Source: Chlamydomonas reinhardtii (taxonomy: Eukaryota > Chlorophyta > Chlorophyceae > Chlamydomonadales > Chlamydomonadaceae). Taken from it: a stretch of DNA of 64,000 bases. Numbering within the stretch: position 1 is the first letter of the stretch; each line of letters starts with the position of its first letter. The position numbers were made by a program, and so were the translations under genes. This document shows, piece after piece, positions 32,625-45,045 of this stretch. The DNA is taken from NCBI RefSeq assembly GCF_000002595.2, contig NC_057015.1:8735084-8799083 (forward strand). The letters run 5' to 3'. The notes under the pieces were generated by a model. It did no database searches and was not told the origin of the DNA. It saw nothing but the letters and a program-made list of their open reading frames with translations.

Positions 32625-34264
32625 CTAATGGCGCCCGCTCTCAGATTTATTGTGCCCGCTGTCCAATTTATTGCGTGCGCCTGCTGCCGCAGCACTGAAC
32701 GGCGACGCCGAGTGCGGCCGGCCGCCGCCGCCCGCCGGAGACTTCAGACAGCCCCAGCCATTCACGGCGGCGCGGGCCTCGCGTACCGCGGCCTCCCGTT
32801 CCATGCGTCGCTTGGACAGCGCAGCGTCCAGAGCTGGCCGGGGGAAGATCTGCGGTTAGGGGGGGAGCGGCGATAAACTCTCACATTCACATGCACAACT
32901 GCTCTTCCATTCCCTGCCCTTCCCTTGCCTGCCCACGCTTTTCGTGCCACCCGTGGTCACCGTCCTGCAGACCCCTGCTCCTCACCTTCACCTCCCATGC
33001 ACTTTCCCCTTCTGCATGGGGCTCTGCCGCCGCCACCCCCGCCACCCCCGCCGCCCCGCCCCAGCCATCCACTCATCCCCGTTCCCGCATCCCCCTTAAT
33101 ACTTGTGGTATAATCCCGCCGTTCTCCACATGAACGGCTAGCCTTTCCTCAAGCTGCCCACGCCCACGCCTACTCGCCCCCCACCCCACCTTGGCCACCA
33201 GTCCGTCCAGCAGGCTGTCGTACACCAGGCGGTGGTGGTCGAAGGGGCTCGGGCCCAGCACGGCGCCGCAGCCGGGCACGGGGCACACGTTGTGGTTGCC
33301 GCCGATTTCCACACGCGCCTCAATGCAGTCGTAGCAGTCTGCAGTGTGTCGCGTGGCATGAGGTTGGAAGGGAGGTGGAACGGCAGGTGGATTTGGGATG
33401 AGGCCGTGATGGTCTCAACCGTTCCCGCTCTAGTGTCAAACAGGCGTGGGGAACACACTTGTCTCCATTTCGTTGCAACCACTACGAAACCAGCAGTAGT
33501 TCAACCCAGATTGCTTAACAACCACTCACTCACCAATCCAGCGCAGCCACCCATCCACCCAGCCTTCACTCACACGTGTGCCCGCACTCCAGTGCCGTCA
33601 TTGCCTCTTTGAGCAGCTCCCCACACAGCGTGTAGGACAGCTCCCGCGCCAGCGGGGCCGCAGGCCGGTCCTACATGAGCATGTGAGAGAGTGCGATTGA
33701 CGTAGGCAGGATGCAGTGGTGGCAGGCAGCAGCTGAGGCAGCCGGGGCTGCAGCATCCGCACTGCCGCGAGTGGGCTCGTGGCAGTCCAGACAGCGTGCG
33801 TGACCCGCATGTCGCCGGATGATCCGCGTTGCAGTTGTGCGGTCAGAGCCTTGCCAGCTGGCCCAAAACCGCACGGGGATCACCTGGAAGTCATCTGGGT
33901 CAAGGGTTGCGCGCGCCTGCGCTATCGGCTCCTCCCCACCGGCGCTGCCACCACCATCGCCCCCGCCTCCATCGTCTGGTCCAGTTACCTGCAGGCCATG
34001 TCGGTTAGACAGCGTAAGGCGTAAGCAGGCAGCGCGGCGTGAGGGTATGAGAGCCAGATGCGCCGTCGGTGTCGGTTAACTCCGTGCTGACACCGTGCCG
34101 TGTCGGTTTACACAGCCCCTTGCCGCCCCTGCGCAGCTTACGGGTTTTGGCGTCTGCCCTTTTCGTCTCCGCTTGTTGTCTGGCGCGGGCGAGGCTGCTT
34201 CCGCGGTTGCCGTTGGAACGAAACTGTGCATCTCTCCGACACTGGTCGCTTTTTCTGTGCCCAT
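32625..34264 (-). CDS. RING-finger protein, PCGF/DRIP-like E3 ligase family, 5 exons, 232 aa
   Basis: Exons (5' to 3'): 34142-34264, 33884-33988, 33574-33670, 33190-33338, 32625-32849; the frame is kept throughout (699 nt). The N-terminus has a basic KRRRKG cluster, a likely nuclear signal. The RING lies at residues about 89-132: LCGELLKEAMTALECGHTYC, YDC, then VCPVPGC. After it LG.SPFD..R.VYDSLLDGLVAK joins IFPRPALD, matching the L..L..KIFP tail that follows the RING in Polycomb-group RING (PCGF) and plant DRIP proteins. Such proteins ubiquitinate nuclear partners. Oddities: the first zinc ligand position is Tyr (Y89), and the last pair is spaced C-x4-C, not C-x2-C. A partial decayed copy lies at 21.6-22.8 kb. 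The retroelement starts about 290 bases past the stop codon. Confidence 0.7.
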
Positions 34265-34884
34265 CGATTCATACTTGGGATATTGTTGTGGTGATAGGAT
34301 GCCTAGAGTAGGAAATATACTACTCAAGAAGGTCGCCGGGCTGCCGAGAAGGTTCGAGTAAGCGCGTTTGGCAGCTCGCGCAGGCGTCGGGGTGTGCCCC
34401 TCCGCCAAACGGGCAGCCGCTTCAGAAGCCACGGTTATCGTGCATACAACTGCAAAGGAAGTCGTAATACTTCTAGGAATGGGCGTGAAGGTCTTTTAAG
34501 TTTTTGCCGGCTCGGGTGATTGAAACTGTCTTAGAAAGTATTACAAGTTGATTAATAACTCGACACAGGTATTTCTGCCTCAGTGCTAAACACACACGTC
34601 TCGAGACTTGAAGTCTGGGTTCCAACCAGCTCGCTTTCTATCGTAGAGCTCGCTCGAAACCCGCTCATCTACAGCGCACGAATGTAAGTAAAATATGTGG
34701 TGAGCTGCCATCAACCGCGCGCGCGCACGGGCACACTCTGTTCCGGGCCGGGTCGACACCCACGCAACACCTTTCACACGGCTGACGCTGTTCGCGCTCC
34801 CGCGGGGCCTTGCCCTCGCCCTTCTCCTTGCACCCAGTCTACCAAGGTAACCGTGGCCTCCAAGCAGACATCAGCGTTGCAGCA
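34265..34884. other. Divergent intergenic region, no gene seen
   Basis: It separates the minus-strand RING gene from the plus-strand gene at 34885 and should hold both promoters. AT-rich patches near 34495-34570 are the best candidates, but no clear TATA box was identified. Confidence 0.4.
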
Positions 34885-36928
34885 ATGCGCGGCCGCGCGC
34901 TCCTGAGCCGCTACCGTAGCGCGGCGGGGGTGTCCCTGCCACGCGCCTGCCCTGCCGTAGTCACCCGCACCGGCAACCCCGTTCAGGAATGGGACGCGGC
35001 AGCCGAGGTAAGACCAGCATAGCACGAGGAACAACACCGGACTTGTCTTCACTGGGTTTGCTCCCTCCCCAGGCTCAGTATGCCCTGAACGCAAACGCTG
35101 TGAAATCCCCGCGCGCATCTTTCAACCTGTATGCCACCCCTCGCCGCCACCGCACCCCACCCCACCGCCCACACTGCCACGGTGCCACCACCACTAGTAC
35201 CGTGCGGGATGTCTCGCCGACTTCGTTGCCACACGGGGCGCCGCACCCCAAGAGCCAGGTGGCAGAAGCACCGGCACCGACACTGCTGCAGCTGAGCGGC
35301 TGTTGCGCACATCGTTCCGAGTGTGGGACGGGCCACTGGCAGGCATTGCACACGTGGTGAGTTGCAGGCAGCATACGCCTAGGCTTCTTGAGGCAATGGT
35401 ACTCTACTCATCCATGGTATCAACAGAACTGATACCGCTTTGCAGTGTACACAAATTGCGACTTTAAGCATTGTGCGCTCATACGACGCGCGCTCTCATG
35501 CCTGTCGCAGGAGGGTCAGTTCAAGGCGCTGTACGAGGGCCCAAAGGGCGAGGAGGCGGCGGCTCAGTCGCCGCCGACAGATGATCTTGCAGAGGTGGGC
35601 ATCATCCTAATAGGCTGGATGCGCGCCAACCAGCCAGCCGCATACCGCGTGCTGCAATGAGCGTTTTGCGTCAGAACTCGTGTTGTCCCGCTGCGCCACA
35701 CTTTTCCCCACCTCAACTTGACTCTCTTGCTCTCTTCATACCACACATCAAACGCTGCGCATTTCTGCTGCGTGTGCCCTCCACCATAGCTGAATCTGTG
35801 CACCCATGCACCCCTTGCATTCCTGTGCCCCCTTCACCCATGCACAACCCATCCACAACCCATGTCCCCCATGAAAAGGCTCTGGCGGCTGACTTGGAGG
35901 CACTGCTGGCCGCCGCCCGGGCCGCCCGCCACGTGGTGTACGACATCAGCGGCAGCGAATCTGATTTCGGGCTACTGCCGCTAATACTGGAGCCGCGCCG
36001 CAGCAGCGGCCGCGGCAGCAGCAGCAAGGAGCCATGTGGTACCGGCAGTAGCAGCGGTGGCGCCGGCCTGCACGAGGGCGTTGAGGGGACGGCACGAGGC
36101 ACGGAGGCAGAGGGCGCATGGTGGTCGGTGGCGGAGGCGGTGGCAGCGCCGCTGACATGGGGCGAGGTGGCGGCGAGCCTGGGCGTGTTGGCGCCGGAGC
36201 TGGTGGTGGCGCTGGCACCGCCGGAGCAGAACGTGTTCCATGACCGTGAGACCTTCTGGAGGTGCGGTGGGGTGTACACCATCCGTGCGTGTGCACGTGC
36301 TCAGTGGACGTTTTCAGCCAAGGGCAGGGAGGCGGTGGGGGCGGTGGGGGCGGTGTTGGGCAGGAGGCGGCGCGTGGCGGGGTTCTCCGAGTGAGCCGTG
36401 CCTGCGGCAGGGGAGACACGTTCTGGAATTTCACAGAACATGCAAGCGCGCCAACCAACATGGCACGGTGACTGCCCGCCCACGCACAGGCACATGTGGG
36501 AGCGGCACATCAGCCGACTTGGCGGCGGAGCCGCCCGAGAGGGCGACGGCGGCGGCGGAGAGGGCGTCCCGTGCCCGCCGCCACCCCTGGACTCGCTAGC
36601 GGCAGTGGACGCGTCAAGTGCATCCGCAGCTGCTGCAAGCGGCGCCAGCGGTGGCGGAGATGCCAGCGGCGCAGCCCCTTCGTCTGCTGCCGCCATGGCC
36701 GACGCGGTCCGGTGCTTTCTTGATGCGGTGCAGCTGCCCAGTGCTGCGGCTGCTACTGCTGGTGGTGACGGTGGCGGCTGTAGCAGTGCGGCGCAGCAGC
36801 CGGCGGTGATGCAGGTGTTTCTAGGTCTGGACGTGCTGGGGTGGAACCCCATTCCACTGATGTGGTTGGGCCGCTCACGGCGCAGTGGGGCCATCCTGGG
36901 GCTCATGACGGCTGTGGTGTGGACTTGA
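34885..36928 (+). CDS. Unknown protein with transit-peptide-like start, 5 exons, about 404 aa
   Basis: Exons: 34885-35007, 35073-35258, 35511-35594, 35879-36261, 36490-36928. The last two junctions are firm; the end of exon 2 and the start of exon 4 are chosen because they keep the frame. The N-terminus MRGRALLSRYRSAAGVSLPR is rich in Arg, Ser and Ala without acids, like a mitochondrial or plastid transit peptide. Exon 4 begins ALAADLEALLAAARAARH (helical) and reads VVYDISGSESDFGLLPLIL. The exon 4/5 joint reads RETFWRHMWERHISRL. A Gly/Ser/Ala-rich stretch precedes the end, which reads VFLGLDVLGWNPIPLMWLG. I recognise no family. Alternatively exon 3 runs on to a stop at 35660 and makes a shorter first gene. 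Confidence 0.5.
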
Positions 36929-37884
36929 GCGGCTTTCTAAAATTTGGTGGTTGGGGTTGTGCGGGAGGAAGGCCGGGAGCTGTGTGTGCCGGTCGGAGAA
37001 TCGGAGCAGGCAAGCTCGTAGAGGCATAGAGAGGCCTGACGAGGCGTAGTGGCAGTGGCAGTCAGTGCTGCAGGCGCTGATCGTGCGGTTTGTGCTTCCC
37101 GATGTACTGCTAGCCGTGACATAATGTCAAATCTTTTGGCTGCGCGTTGCCATGTTTGCAAAGCATCCCGATGACGTTGTTGGGGTTGTGAGGAGGGCAC
37201 TATGCGTTAGTGTCCGTGCTGTGTGCTCGTTGGTGCTGTTGCGATGGATTTGCTTGGATTGCTGCCATGTGCCCTTTTGCATGTAATTTACACCAGAAAT
37301 CCGGAATACAATTGTGCCGTTGCCATAGTTCCGTGCATTGTTTCTGCGCAAACAGCGTGTCTCAGCTGCTACACCGGCATAAGTCGAAGCCAAGCCGAAG
37401 CCCGCCAGAGCTTGCAGCACGCAAACCATGTCGGCGCACGAAGCGAGGTCTACAGCACCAGACGCAAAACCAGGTACACCGGGCATTCAGTCCGGCGACG
37501 CCCAGTCATACGCTAGCCCTGCAGTACAGAACCCGCAGATGCGCGTACGTCTAACCTTGTGCTTGTAAAACACACACACTCACGCTTGACTCATGCTTGA
37601 CACAGGGTACATCCGCATACTGTTTCCACCATCTCGGCGCGCACAGTAAGCCTTGCTTCGAAGAAACCATCACGTCCAGTTGCTTTAAATCACCAGTGGC
37701 AATTATTCCTGGGTCATGTAACACATGTGAGTCAAAGGTGTGGGCCACCGTCCACCATAGTTAATGCTTTATTGCGTCCCGCTTTGTACAAACATGTATA
37801 CCGGTACCGTACAACATCGCTCTCTTGCAATCCACCGCAACCGGTTTCTCACAAGAGAGATAGTCCATAGTTAGTGCTATTTCT
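36929..37884. other. Convergent 3' region between two genes
   Basis: No coding sequence seen. It contains the palindromic poly(A) motif at 37282-37292 and another TGTAA near 37715. Confidence 0.5.
37282..37292. terminator. Palindromic polyadenylation motif serving both strands
   Basis: TGTAATTTACA contains TGTAA on the plus strand and, overlapping the same 11 bases, TGTAA on the minus strand. It is about 350 bases past the stop of the plus-strand gene and about 590 past the stop of the minus-strand EF-hand gene. Confidence 0.4.
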
Positions 37885-40800
37885 TCAGTACATCGTCCGT
37901 GTAGATGTTTGCTTCACGCCCTCCGTAGGTCGTAGTGACGACGCCCGAAGGTGTGACACCGCACTGCCCACACGTGCCTGTTGCGGCGCGTGCGCGTGCC
38001 CGGCCTGGGTGGGCGCGGCGGCCCTTCCCACAGACAGGTCCCCTCCATCCCACGGCCACATCCAGTTCCCAGCAGCACCCGCTCCGTCGGCGTGAGCGGC
38101 GGCCGCGGTAGCAGCACCGCTTCCGGTCGGCGCGTCACCTCTCTGCGGCGGCGGCCTGTTGTGCGGCAGTTGGTGCGGCGCCGCCCCGGTCGCGGCTCCC
38201 GCGTGGGCCGGCGCCTCAGATCCGCTGCTGCCGCCGGGACCGCCTGCGGGCTTTGGGACCACCGAGCCACCAAATAACACGCCCGTCGCCCGGCCGCCGC
38301 CACCGCTGATGCCGCCGCCGCTGCCGTCCTCGCTGACAGCCGGCGCCCAGCCCCATGCCGCCGGCGGGCCTGCTGCCGTGTACGGCACTGCCGGCGTCGA
38401 CACGGAGGCCTGTCGCATCCCCCCCGGCCCCCCGGCTGCCGCGGAGGGGCTCCCGGCGCCGCTGCTGCCGACACCGCCGCCGCCGCCCGGCGGCGTCGCA
38501 CGCAGCGCTGCCGCCAGCGAGGTCTTCATAACGCGGCCGCGCATGGGTGACGAGGCAGCAGCGCCATTTGTGCCGCCGCCACTGCTGCTGTTGTTATTGG
38601 CATCGCGGGGTGACGGCGGCGGCATCGCGAGCATGCCATGCCCGCCCCCTCCAGCTGCTCCGCCGCTGGTGTTGGGGCCAGCGGCGGTGGTGCCGGCGGC
38701 AGACCCGCGCCAGGGGCCGCCGCCTGCGTCGCCCGACGCGGTCGCAAAGCCCCGCTGGTGCTGATGCAGGTGCGATCCGATGTCGATGCTCCGGCGGACT
38801 TGCGCTGCAGATCCAGCGCCGGCTGTGAAGCTGGCGGAGGCTGCGTGTGGCTGCCCGCCAGCCGCCGCCGCTGCAGGCGGGGGCCCGAAGCCCGCAGGCC
38901 CTCGGCGCGGCGTCAGAGGCAGCGTGCCCGAGTAGGACAGGGTGTTAAAGCCGCGCTGGTGCCGCGGCGACGACGGCGCCAAGCCCGTCCACGTCGCCGG
39001 CGCCGAAGGCGGAGCGCGCGGCGACGCCGCACGGCCTCCTCCGCCGCCTCCGCCTCCGCCGTGTCCCCGAGGCGACGCCAACCACTCCAAGGGCACCACC
39101 TCCACGCCGCGGTCCAAGTGCTGCAGCGGACCGCTGGCGGGGCCATTCGGCCGCCTGCCTCCACCAGCCGCGGTGCCGCCAGCCCCTGCTGCCACCGCCG
39201 CCGCTGCCGCCGCCTTCCGCTCCCGGCCCTGCTGCTGCTGGCTGCCGTGCGCGTGTCCGTGACCGTGCGTGTGCGTGTGCGTGTGCGTGTGCGTGGGCTC
39301 GGACACGCGCAGCACGGAGCCGAAGCCGCCGCCGGCGCTGGTCGCGACCGAGTGCACGGAGCCCGCCACTGAGGGAGCCACGCCAATGGAGCCGGGCCGC
39401 GGCGAGGACAGGGGCGAGCAGGGAAACGTCGACTGGTGGCCGTGGCCGTGGCCGTGGCCATGGCCCAGGAAATTGGCGGCTTCGGAATGACGCGGGAGGC
39501 CATTGCCGCCGGTGCCGCCGTGTCCGTACCCCGGATGCGAGGGCGGCAGCGTCCTGATGCCTTGGTGTGTGGCGGGCCGTTGAGCCAAACCAGCCGGCCG
39601 AGCCGCCGCTGCCTCCGCCGCCACTGCTGCCGCTGCTGCTGTTGCAGCAGCGTACACCTGCGCCTGCGCGGCTGCGGACGCCACCGCAGCAGCCCATGCC
39701 GCCGTCTCGGGCCCGTCAGCTTCGCCCACCCCCATACCCGCGTCAGCAAACGGCGCCAGGTCGCTTGGCTCAGCGCTGGGCACGCCTGCGGCGCCGCCAG
39801 CAGCAATGCTGGTTGTGGTGTAACCGGTGGCAGTCGTCGGCAGCGATGTCGATGGCGAGCCGCCGCCGGCGGCACCGCTACCTCCCGCGCCTCCGAGCAT
39901 GGTCCCGAGCCAGCCGCTGACGCCGCCAATTGCGATGGCGCCGCCGCTGACACTTGCACCGGTGCCGACACCAGCAGGGAGAGACGCCACCGCTCCGGTC
40001 CGGGGGCCGCTGCGGGCGGGGCTCCAGGCCGCGCGGCGTATGTCTGCAGCCGCTGCTGCCGCCTCCGCACGGCCGCACACGATGCGCGTCGGCGTCGGCG
40101 TGGGAGACTGCTGCGGGCGGTGGAGCTCCGTCGTCGCCGTTCCCCCAAATAGCCGAGAGGACTGGCCGCGATGGAAGCTGGACGCGCCGTGAAGGGCCGC
40201 TTCCGCCGCAGGCGGCGCGGCGGTGTTGCTGCTGCTGCCACTGCCGTTGGCTTCTGCCGCGGTCCAGCCGTGCAGCGCACCGCTGCTGCCGGTGCCGGTC
40301 ACGCCGCTGCCGGCAGCCATGGACGCCTCGCCTGCGGCTGCAGCGGAGGCGCTGGCAGCAGCACCTGCGCTTGCGCCGGCACCGGTGGGCAGGAGCGCAC
40401 GCGCGCTGACGGAGCCGTGTGGGCTGTGGCTGGCGAGGTGGTGCAGGTGGTTATGGGCGGCGGCGGAGGCGGAGGCCACGCCGGCGGCGCCGCCGCTGCC
40501 CGCGGGCCACTGCTGCCGAGCCGACCTGGCGAGGCGGGCGCTGTAGGGGCCGTGAGCGTGCGGTGTGCTCACAGACCGTAGGCTGTTCAGGGCCAGGCGA
40601 GGCACGGCCGCAACGCCAACCGCTGTTACTGCCGGGCGCTTGACGCGTTCTGACCTGGCTGACTCAGCGGCGCCGCTGCTACTGCCGCCGCCAACGCCGA
40701 CCTCGCCAGGGGACGTGGCCATGAAGCCCTGCGCAGGCGCGGATCGCGGCGGCGCGAGATCCGCGTCCCATGCCTCGTCATCGTCCGGAAGATCCAAATC

Positions 40801-43800
40801 CAGCCCCGACTCGCCCGCCATGCCGCTGCCGCTGGATCCACTAACGCCCATGTCCGTGTGACCGCGGGCCCGCTGCTCGCCCGTGGCATTCATCTCCTCC
40901 AAAGAATCTAGGCCTGGGGGCATGACATCGCTGGCGCCGCCGCTGTGCCCAAGGTGGTGCGCTGCGGAGCCGGAGGCGCCGTGGGCGCGGGAGGAGGCGG
41001 AGGCGTGCATGAGCCTGGAGGAGGAGCAGCCCGGCAGCTGTAGTTGAGAGGCGCTGCTACTGCCTCCTCCAGCGCCGCTCTGCGAGTTGCCCGTGGCGGC
41101 GCCTGAGGAGGTGGTGGCGCCGGCGGGGCCAGGCGCGGCGGCTGCCGCCTGCAGCGACACCACCACTGGGGTGCGGGGGCTGTTGGCTCGCAGGCTGGAC
41201 AGAGCCACAACGGAGGAGGCGGGCCGGGGCCGGGCACTGCAGCGGGGGGCGTGGCGAGGTGAGGTGGCGTCGGGTGAGGCGCGCAGGAAGGGTGAGCAGG
41301 CGAAGAGGGACAACCAAGATGCAGACAGGTGTAGCCGGCGGGATCCGCAGCATCAAAGCGTGCGTTACTCATGGCACGCACGTGGCAGACTCAAGGCGCC
41401 CAAGGCCTCACAACTTGCCACCCTGCCCAGCCCACTCACCCACCCACCCAGCCCAATCACCCGCCCACCCACCCAGCCCCAGCCCAGCGCCACCCCTCAC
41501 CTGGTGATGCTGTGGCTCCTCTGCCGGTGCAGCTCCAGCACCTCCTCCAGCCGGGCCATCTGGCCCACCACCTCCCGCGTCACGTCCGCATCAGCCACCC
41601 CCGCGCCCCCACCCGCCCCCGCAGCTCCCTCCTCCCCCCCGACGCCTGCTCCAGCGCCTGCGGCTGCGGCTGCTGCCTCCGCGGCATCCAGTTCGTCATC
41701 TGACAGCGACCGCCTCCGACGGCCCTTTCCGGGTCGGCCGCGCACAACCGCATAGTCTCCGGTGAGCCCAGTGAGAAACGTGCCGCCTCCGCTTTCCGCC
41801 TCCTCACCCTCTTCTTCCTCCTCCCTGTCGTCAAACTCGCTGTAGCCATCGCTGTGGCCGCCCCCCTCCGTGTCTGCATCCGTGGAGTGCACTCCCTCTC
41901 GGCTGGCCTCCGCATGCGTCTCCAATCCGCCGGCTCCTGCACCCTCCCCGCTCCGCTGTTGCTGCCGCCGCCGCTGCCGCTGCCGCTCCTCCTCATCCGC
42001 GCGCACCGCCGCCGCAGCCGCCGCCTCGAAGCGCACCGCGGACTTGGTGCGCAGCCGCGCGGCCGCCGTGGAGCTGCTGCCCGCTCCACCACTCCCTGTC
42101 CCCGCCTCTGACCCTGCCTCGCCCTCGCCCTCGCCCGCCGCCGTTCCCTTCCTCGATCGCAGCCCACCATCCGCCGTGGCGCTGCGGCTGCCGCTGCGAC
42201 TTATACGGCTTCCGCCGCGGCGCAACCCGCCCACCTCCGCTGCCTCCGCGGTCCCACCACCACCACCAGCACCACCGAGTCCAGCGCCGCCGTCCTTCAT
42301 GGAGCGGGTGAGGATGGATTTGAGTTTGTCCATGCGGCGGCTGTGCCGCTCCATGGCCTCTGGGTCGGCGCGCTTGGAGGGCGGCGGCTTGTAGGACAGG
42401 ATGCGGCGCAGGACCTCGCCGCTGTGGGGGAGTGGGGGCGCGGGAGGCGAGGTTGAGGCTGAGGCTCCACATCCCCCCCTCCCCCATACCTCTGCCTCCC
42501 TTCCCCGCGTACACACGCCAGGCACCTTGCCAGGCACTCCGCACAAGCAACCCCGCGCCCATCCACGACCACCACCCTCCCTACCTCCCGCACCCCACAC
42601 CAGCACGCGCACGCGCACGACACTGTCCACCCGCACCTGGCCTCCTGCTGGTCGAAGCTGTAGGTCTCGCTCTCCAGCAGGTGCCGCAGGAACTCCGGCC
42701 CCTCAGTCACCCAGTGGTCGCGCCGCGTGCCGCCCTGCAGCCGCGAGGCGCGGAGGCGAAAGGCCGGGAAGGCGAACGGCCGGGAAGGCGGAGGGCGCAG
42801 GGTCGTGGTCCGTCCGGCCCAGCTACTGACATGGCTATGGCAATGCCGCTGCACCAGCACCCTGAGCTGCCCCAGCTGCCTCAACCGCCTCTTTTTGCAC
42901 CCTGGGCCCCCGCAGTCCAAGCCCCTACCCGGAAGCCTGCCCCCCCCCGCACCTTCTCCACGTCCTGCATCAGCTTGCGCCGCCGTATGGCCCCAATCAT
43001 GGAGCTGATGGGCAATGACATGCCTGTGTGTGCGTGTGTGTGAGAACGTGTGTGCGAGTGCGTAGGCACTTTGGGTCAGGTGGTCGCGGGACCGCAGTGA
43101 TGCGCTTCCGTGGGATAGCGTCCAGAACGACGGGCGCATCGCCACACGTCTGGCGATTGTATTCGCGCGCTAGGCTTGCGGCGCGGCCTCCCCTGCCTGG
43201 TGTGGTTGCCTCTGTCCATGGCCAATGCCTCACTCACACAGCCCTCGAGCCGCCCTGGGCCATACGCGATGAGCGCTCCACCGTCTTTCCCTGCCCACAG
43301 CTACCCCTCCCCCCCACGCACGGCTCATCCGCACCTGACGGCAGCACGTACTCCGCCCCCAGCGGGTCCTTGTCCGCCATCACCTGAGGACCGCAGGGAG
43401 GCGGGGGGGGGGTGACGGCGGTGCGAGCGCGGGGGTGCGGAAGTCAACCCTGGGAGAGGCCCTCAACCCGCGGGCTGTGTCGGGCGATGTACGCACACAA
43501 GACCACATACGGGGAGGCACAAAAGAGCGAGATGAGGGTGGCTTGGACAGCAACCCAGGTCCCGACTCAGGGGCCAGAGCCGTCCCGACACCGGTCACAG
43601 TGTCAGGCGCATTCCATGCAGACCCCATCCCATCTCATCCAACCCCATCCCACCTCGTAGCACAGGAAGTGATGGAACTCGCGCCAGGCGATTTCACCAT
43701 CCTTGTCGAAGTCAAACTGCGAGACGATATGCCGGCAAGACAGGTGGTGACAGGGCGAACTTGATGGACAGCGAGGACCCCTGACAGCACGTATGAGTCA

Positions 43801-45045
43801 GGCCATTGCACTTCAGCAACAGCGTACGGCTATGTGCGTCTGGCGCTATGATGAGCAGCCGCAGGGATCCCGGCGCCAGACCGCCGCAGCTACCCGGCGC
43901 CCGTCCCTGGCCCGTTCCTGCGCTGGTCGCTGCCCCCCTTCCTGCCCGCTCCCTCCCCTGCCCATACCGCCGCACAGCCCCCTCACCAGCTTGATAACCT
44001 CCAGAATGGCGTTCGCATTGGCTGGGATGCCAGACGCCTGCGTCAGTGGACAGGTGCAGACTGCCCAGGTCAGGGTCCGGACAAAGGTGTCAGGAGGCAT
44101 ATGTCATGCACTGCAGCACAATTACGTGCCCGTGCAACCCAAGTTGTCTGCACGCTTCATGAACCCCGGCACCGTCTTGGCAGCATGGCTTGCCCCATGC
44201 AGCCCCCTAGGCCGATGCAGCCCAACTCCGCACTGAACACAGTCTCACACACGTACACACACATTCGTTTTGTAATCCTTAACGGAAACGCACGCGCACA
44301 CGGCAAGGCTCACAGCCGTCCCTGACACACACCTTGAGGGCGACTTCCAGCTCCGCAGCATCCAGAGCCCTGCAGGCGGCGCCGAAAGCGACAGAGCACA
44401 ACAGGTTCAGCTCACGCACCGGTTCTGCAGTGGTGTATGGGTGTCAGCACCCGGAGTCAGCCCCGTGCTCTAGCCGAGGACCCCTACTCTCCGCCTGTGG
44501 CACAGCACACTTCGCCCTAGCACCCTGCAGGCCCCCAGAAGACACTCGCTCACCCGCTTCCATCATCGTCAACCAGCAGGAACCATTGTTTGCTGCATGT
44601 GGCAACGGGTAAATGTCAGCCAAGGGCGGGGCAAAGCACCGGCTATGCACTGGCTCCCCACACCCGCACTGACACCCGCACAAGAGTTGACTCACATCCG
44701 CTGCTCTATGGCTTCAGGGAGCGGGAGCGGGCTGATTTGCCGCCCGTGCGCCAGCGACCAGTCCTTTGCCTCCGCATATGCAAGTCGGTATGTGAGCTCT
44801 TTCTGTGAGGGCCGGGGAAGAACCGTGTTGTCGGCATGCGGATGACCAACTGCGTCCGTCGACCAGTGCGCGCCTACCTTGCTGAACTTGCGCTTTGGCT
44901 CTGGATAGAAGTCCACAGGTGCTCCAGAAGGTACACCATCAGAGCTCTCGTCTCCAAGTGCAGCGGCCTTTTCGGGTTTGTTTTCCTCCTCCGCCTGCTC
45001 AGGTACTTCCACACCACCTCGATGTAGAGTTCCAGAGCGCTGCAT
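37885..45045 (-). CDS. Large EF-hand calcium-binding protein, 11 exons, about 1651 aa
   Basis: Exons (5' to 3'): 44878-45045, 44696-44802, 44554-44592, 44333-44369, 43987-44037, 43654-43716, 43335-43383, 42953-43023, 42637-42734, 41501-42421, 37885-41236. The phases agree at every junction (4956 nt). Two canonical EF-hands are visible. Loop 1, residues 100-111, is DDDGSGALDAAE and is split by an intron. Loop 2, 136-147, is DFDKDGEIAWRE. Both keep the ligands at positions 1, 3, 5 and 12, so both should bind calcium. A helical region follows (MSLPISSMIGAIRRRKLMQD, PEFLRHLLESETYSFD, ERHSRRMDKLKSILTRSM). Exon 10 has a long acidic, Ser/Glu-rich part. The final 3.35-kb exon is about 1100 residues of Gly/Ala/Ser/Pro/His low complexity, probably disordered, with (HT)n and (HG)n runs. 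A calcium-regulated scaffold is a reasonable inference; no family name is supported. Confidence 0.85.
39256..39296. repeat. GTGCGT/GTGTGC microsatellite inside the EF-hand gene's last exon
   Basis: A run of hexanucleotide GTGCGT units that encodes a Thr-His repeat on the minus strand. Its length is divisible into codons, so changes in copy number could be tolerated. Confidence 0.8.

Noticed and set aside
21562-34264. RING genes as SP-RING SUMO ligases (NSE2/MMS21) because of CGHTY...CPVPGC
   Set aside because: The two further cysteines (YCYDC) and the following LVAK-IFP tail match the PCGF/DRIP RING family better; SP-RINGs lack those cysteines.
35511-35660. Separate small gene ending EVGIILIGWMRANQPAAYRVLQ at 35660
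   Set aside because: Possible, but an in-frame GTGGGC donor at 35595 joined to the exon at 35879 gives a longer consistent model; kept only as an alternative.
36240-36520. BSD-domain-like FW motif (RETFWRHMWERH)
   Set aside because: Only one short motif resembles it; the rest of a BSD domain is not visible.
38159-40861. Several long plus-strand frames opposite the last exon of the EF-hand gene
   Set aside because: They are GC-rich antisense shadows of a spliced minus-strand model whose phases all agree; they show no domains.
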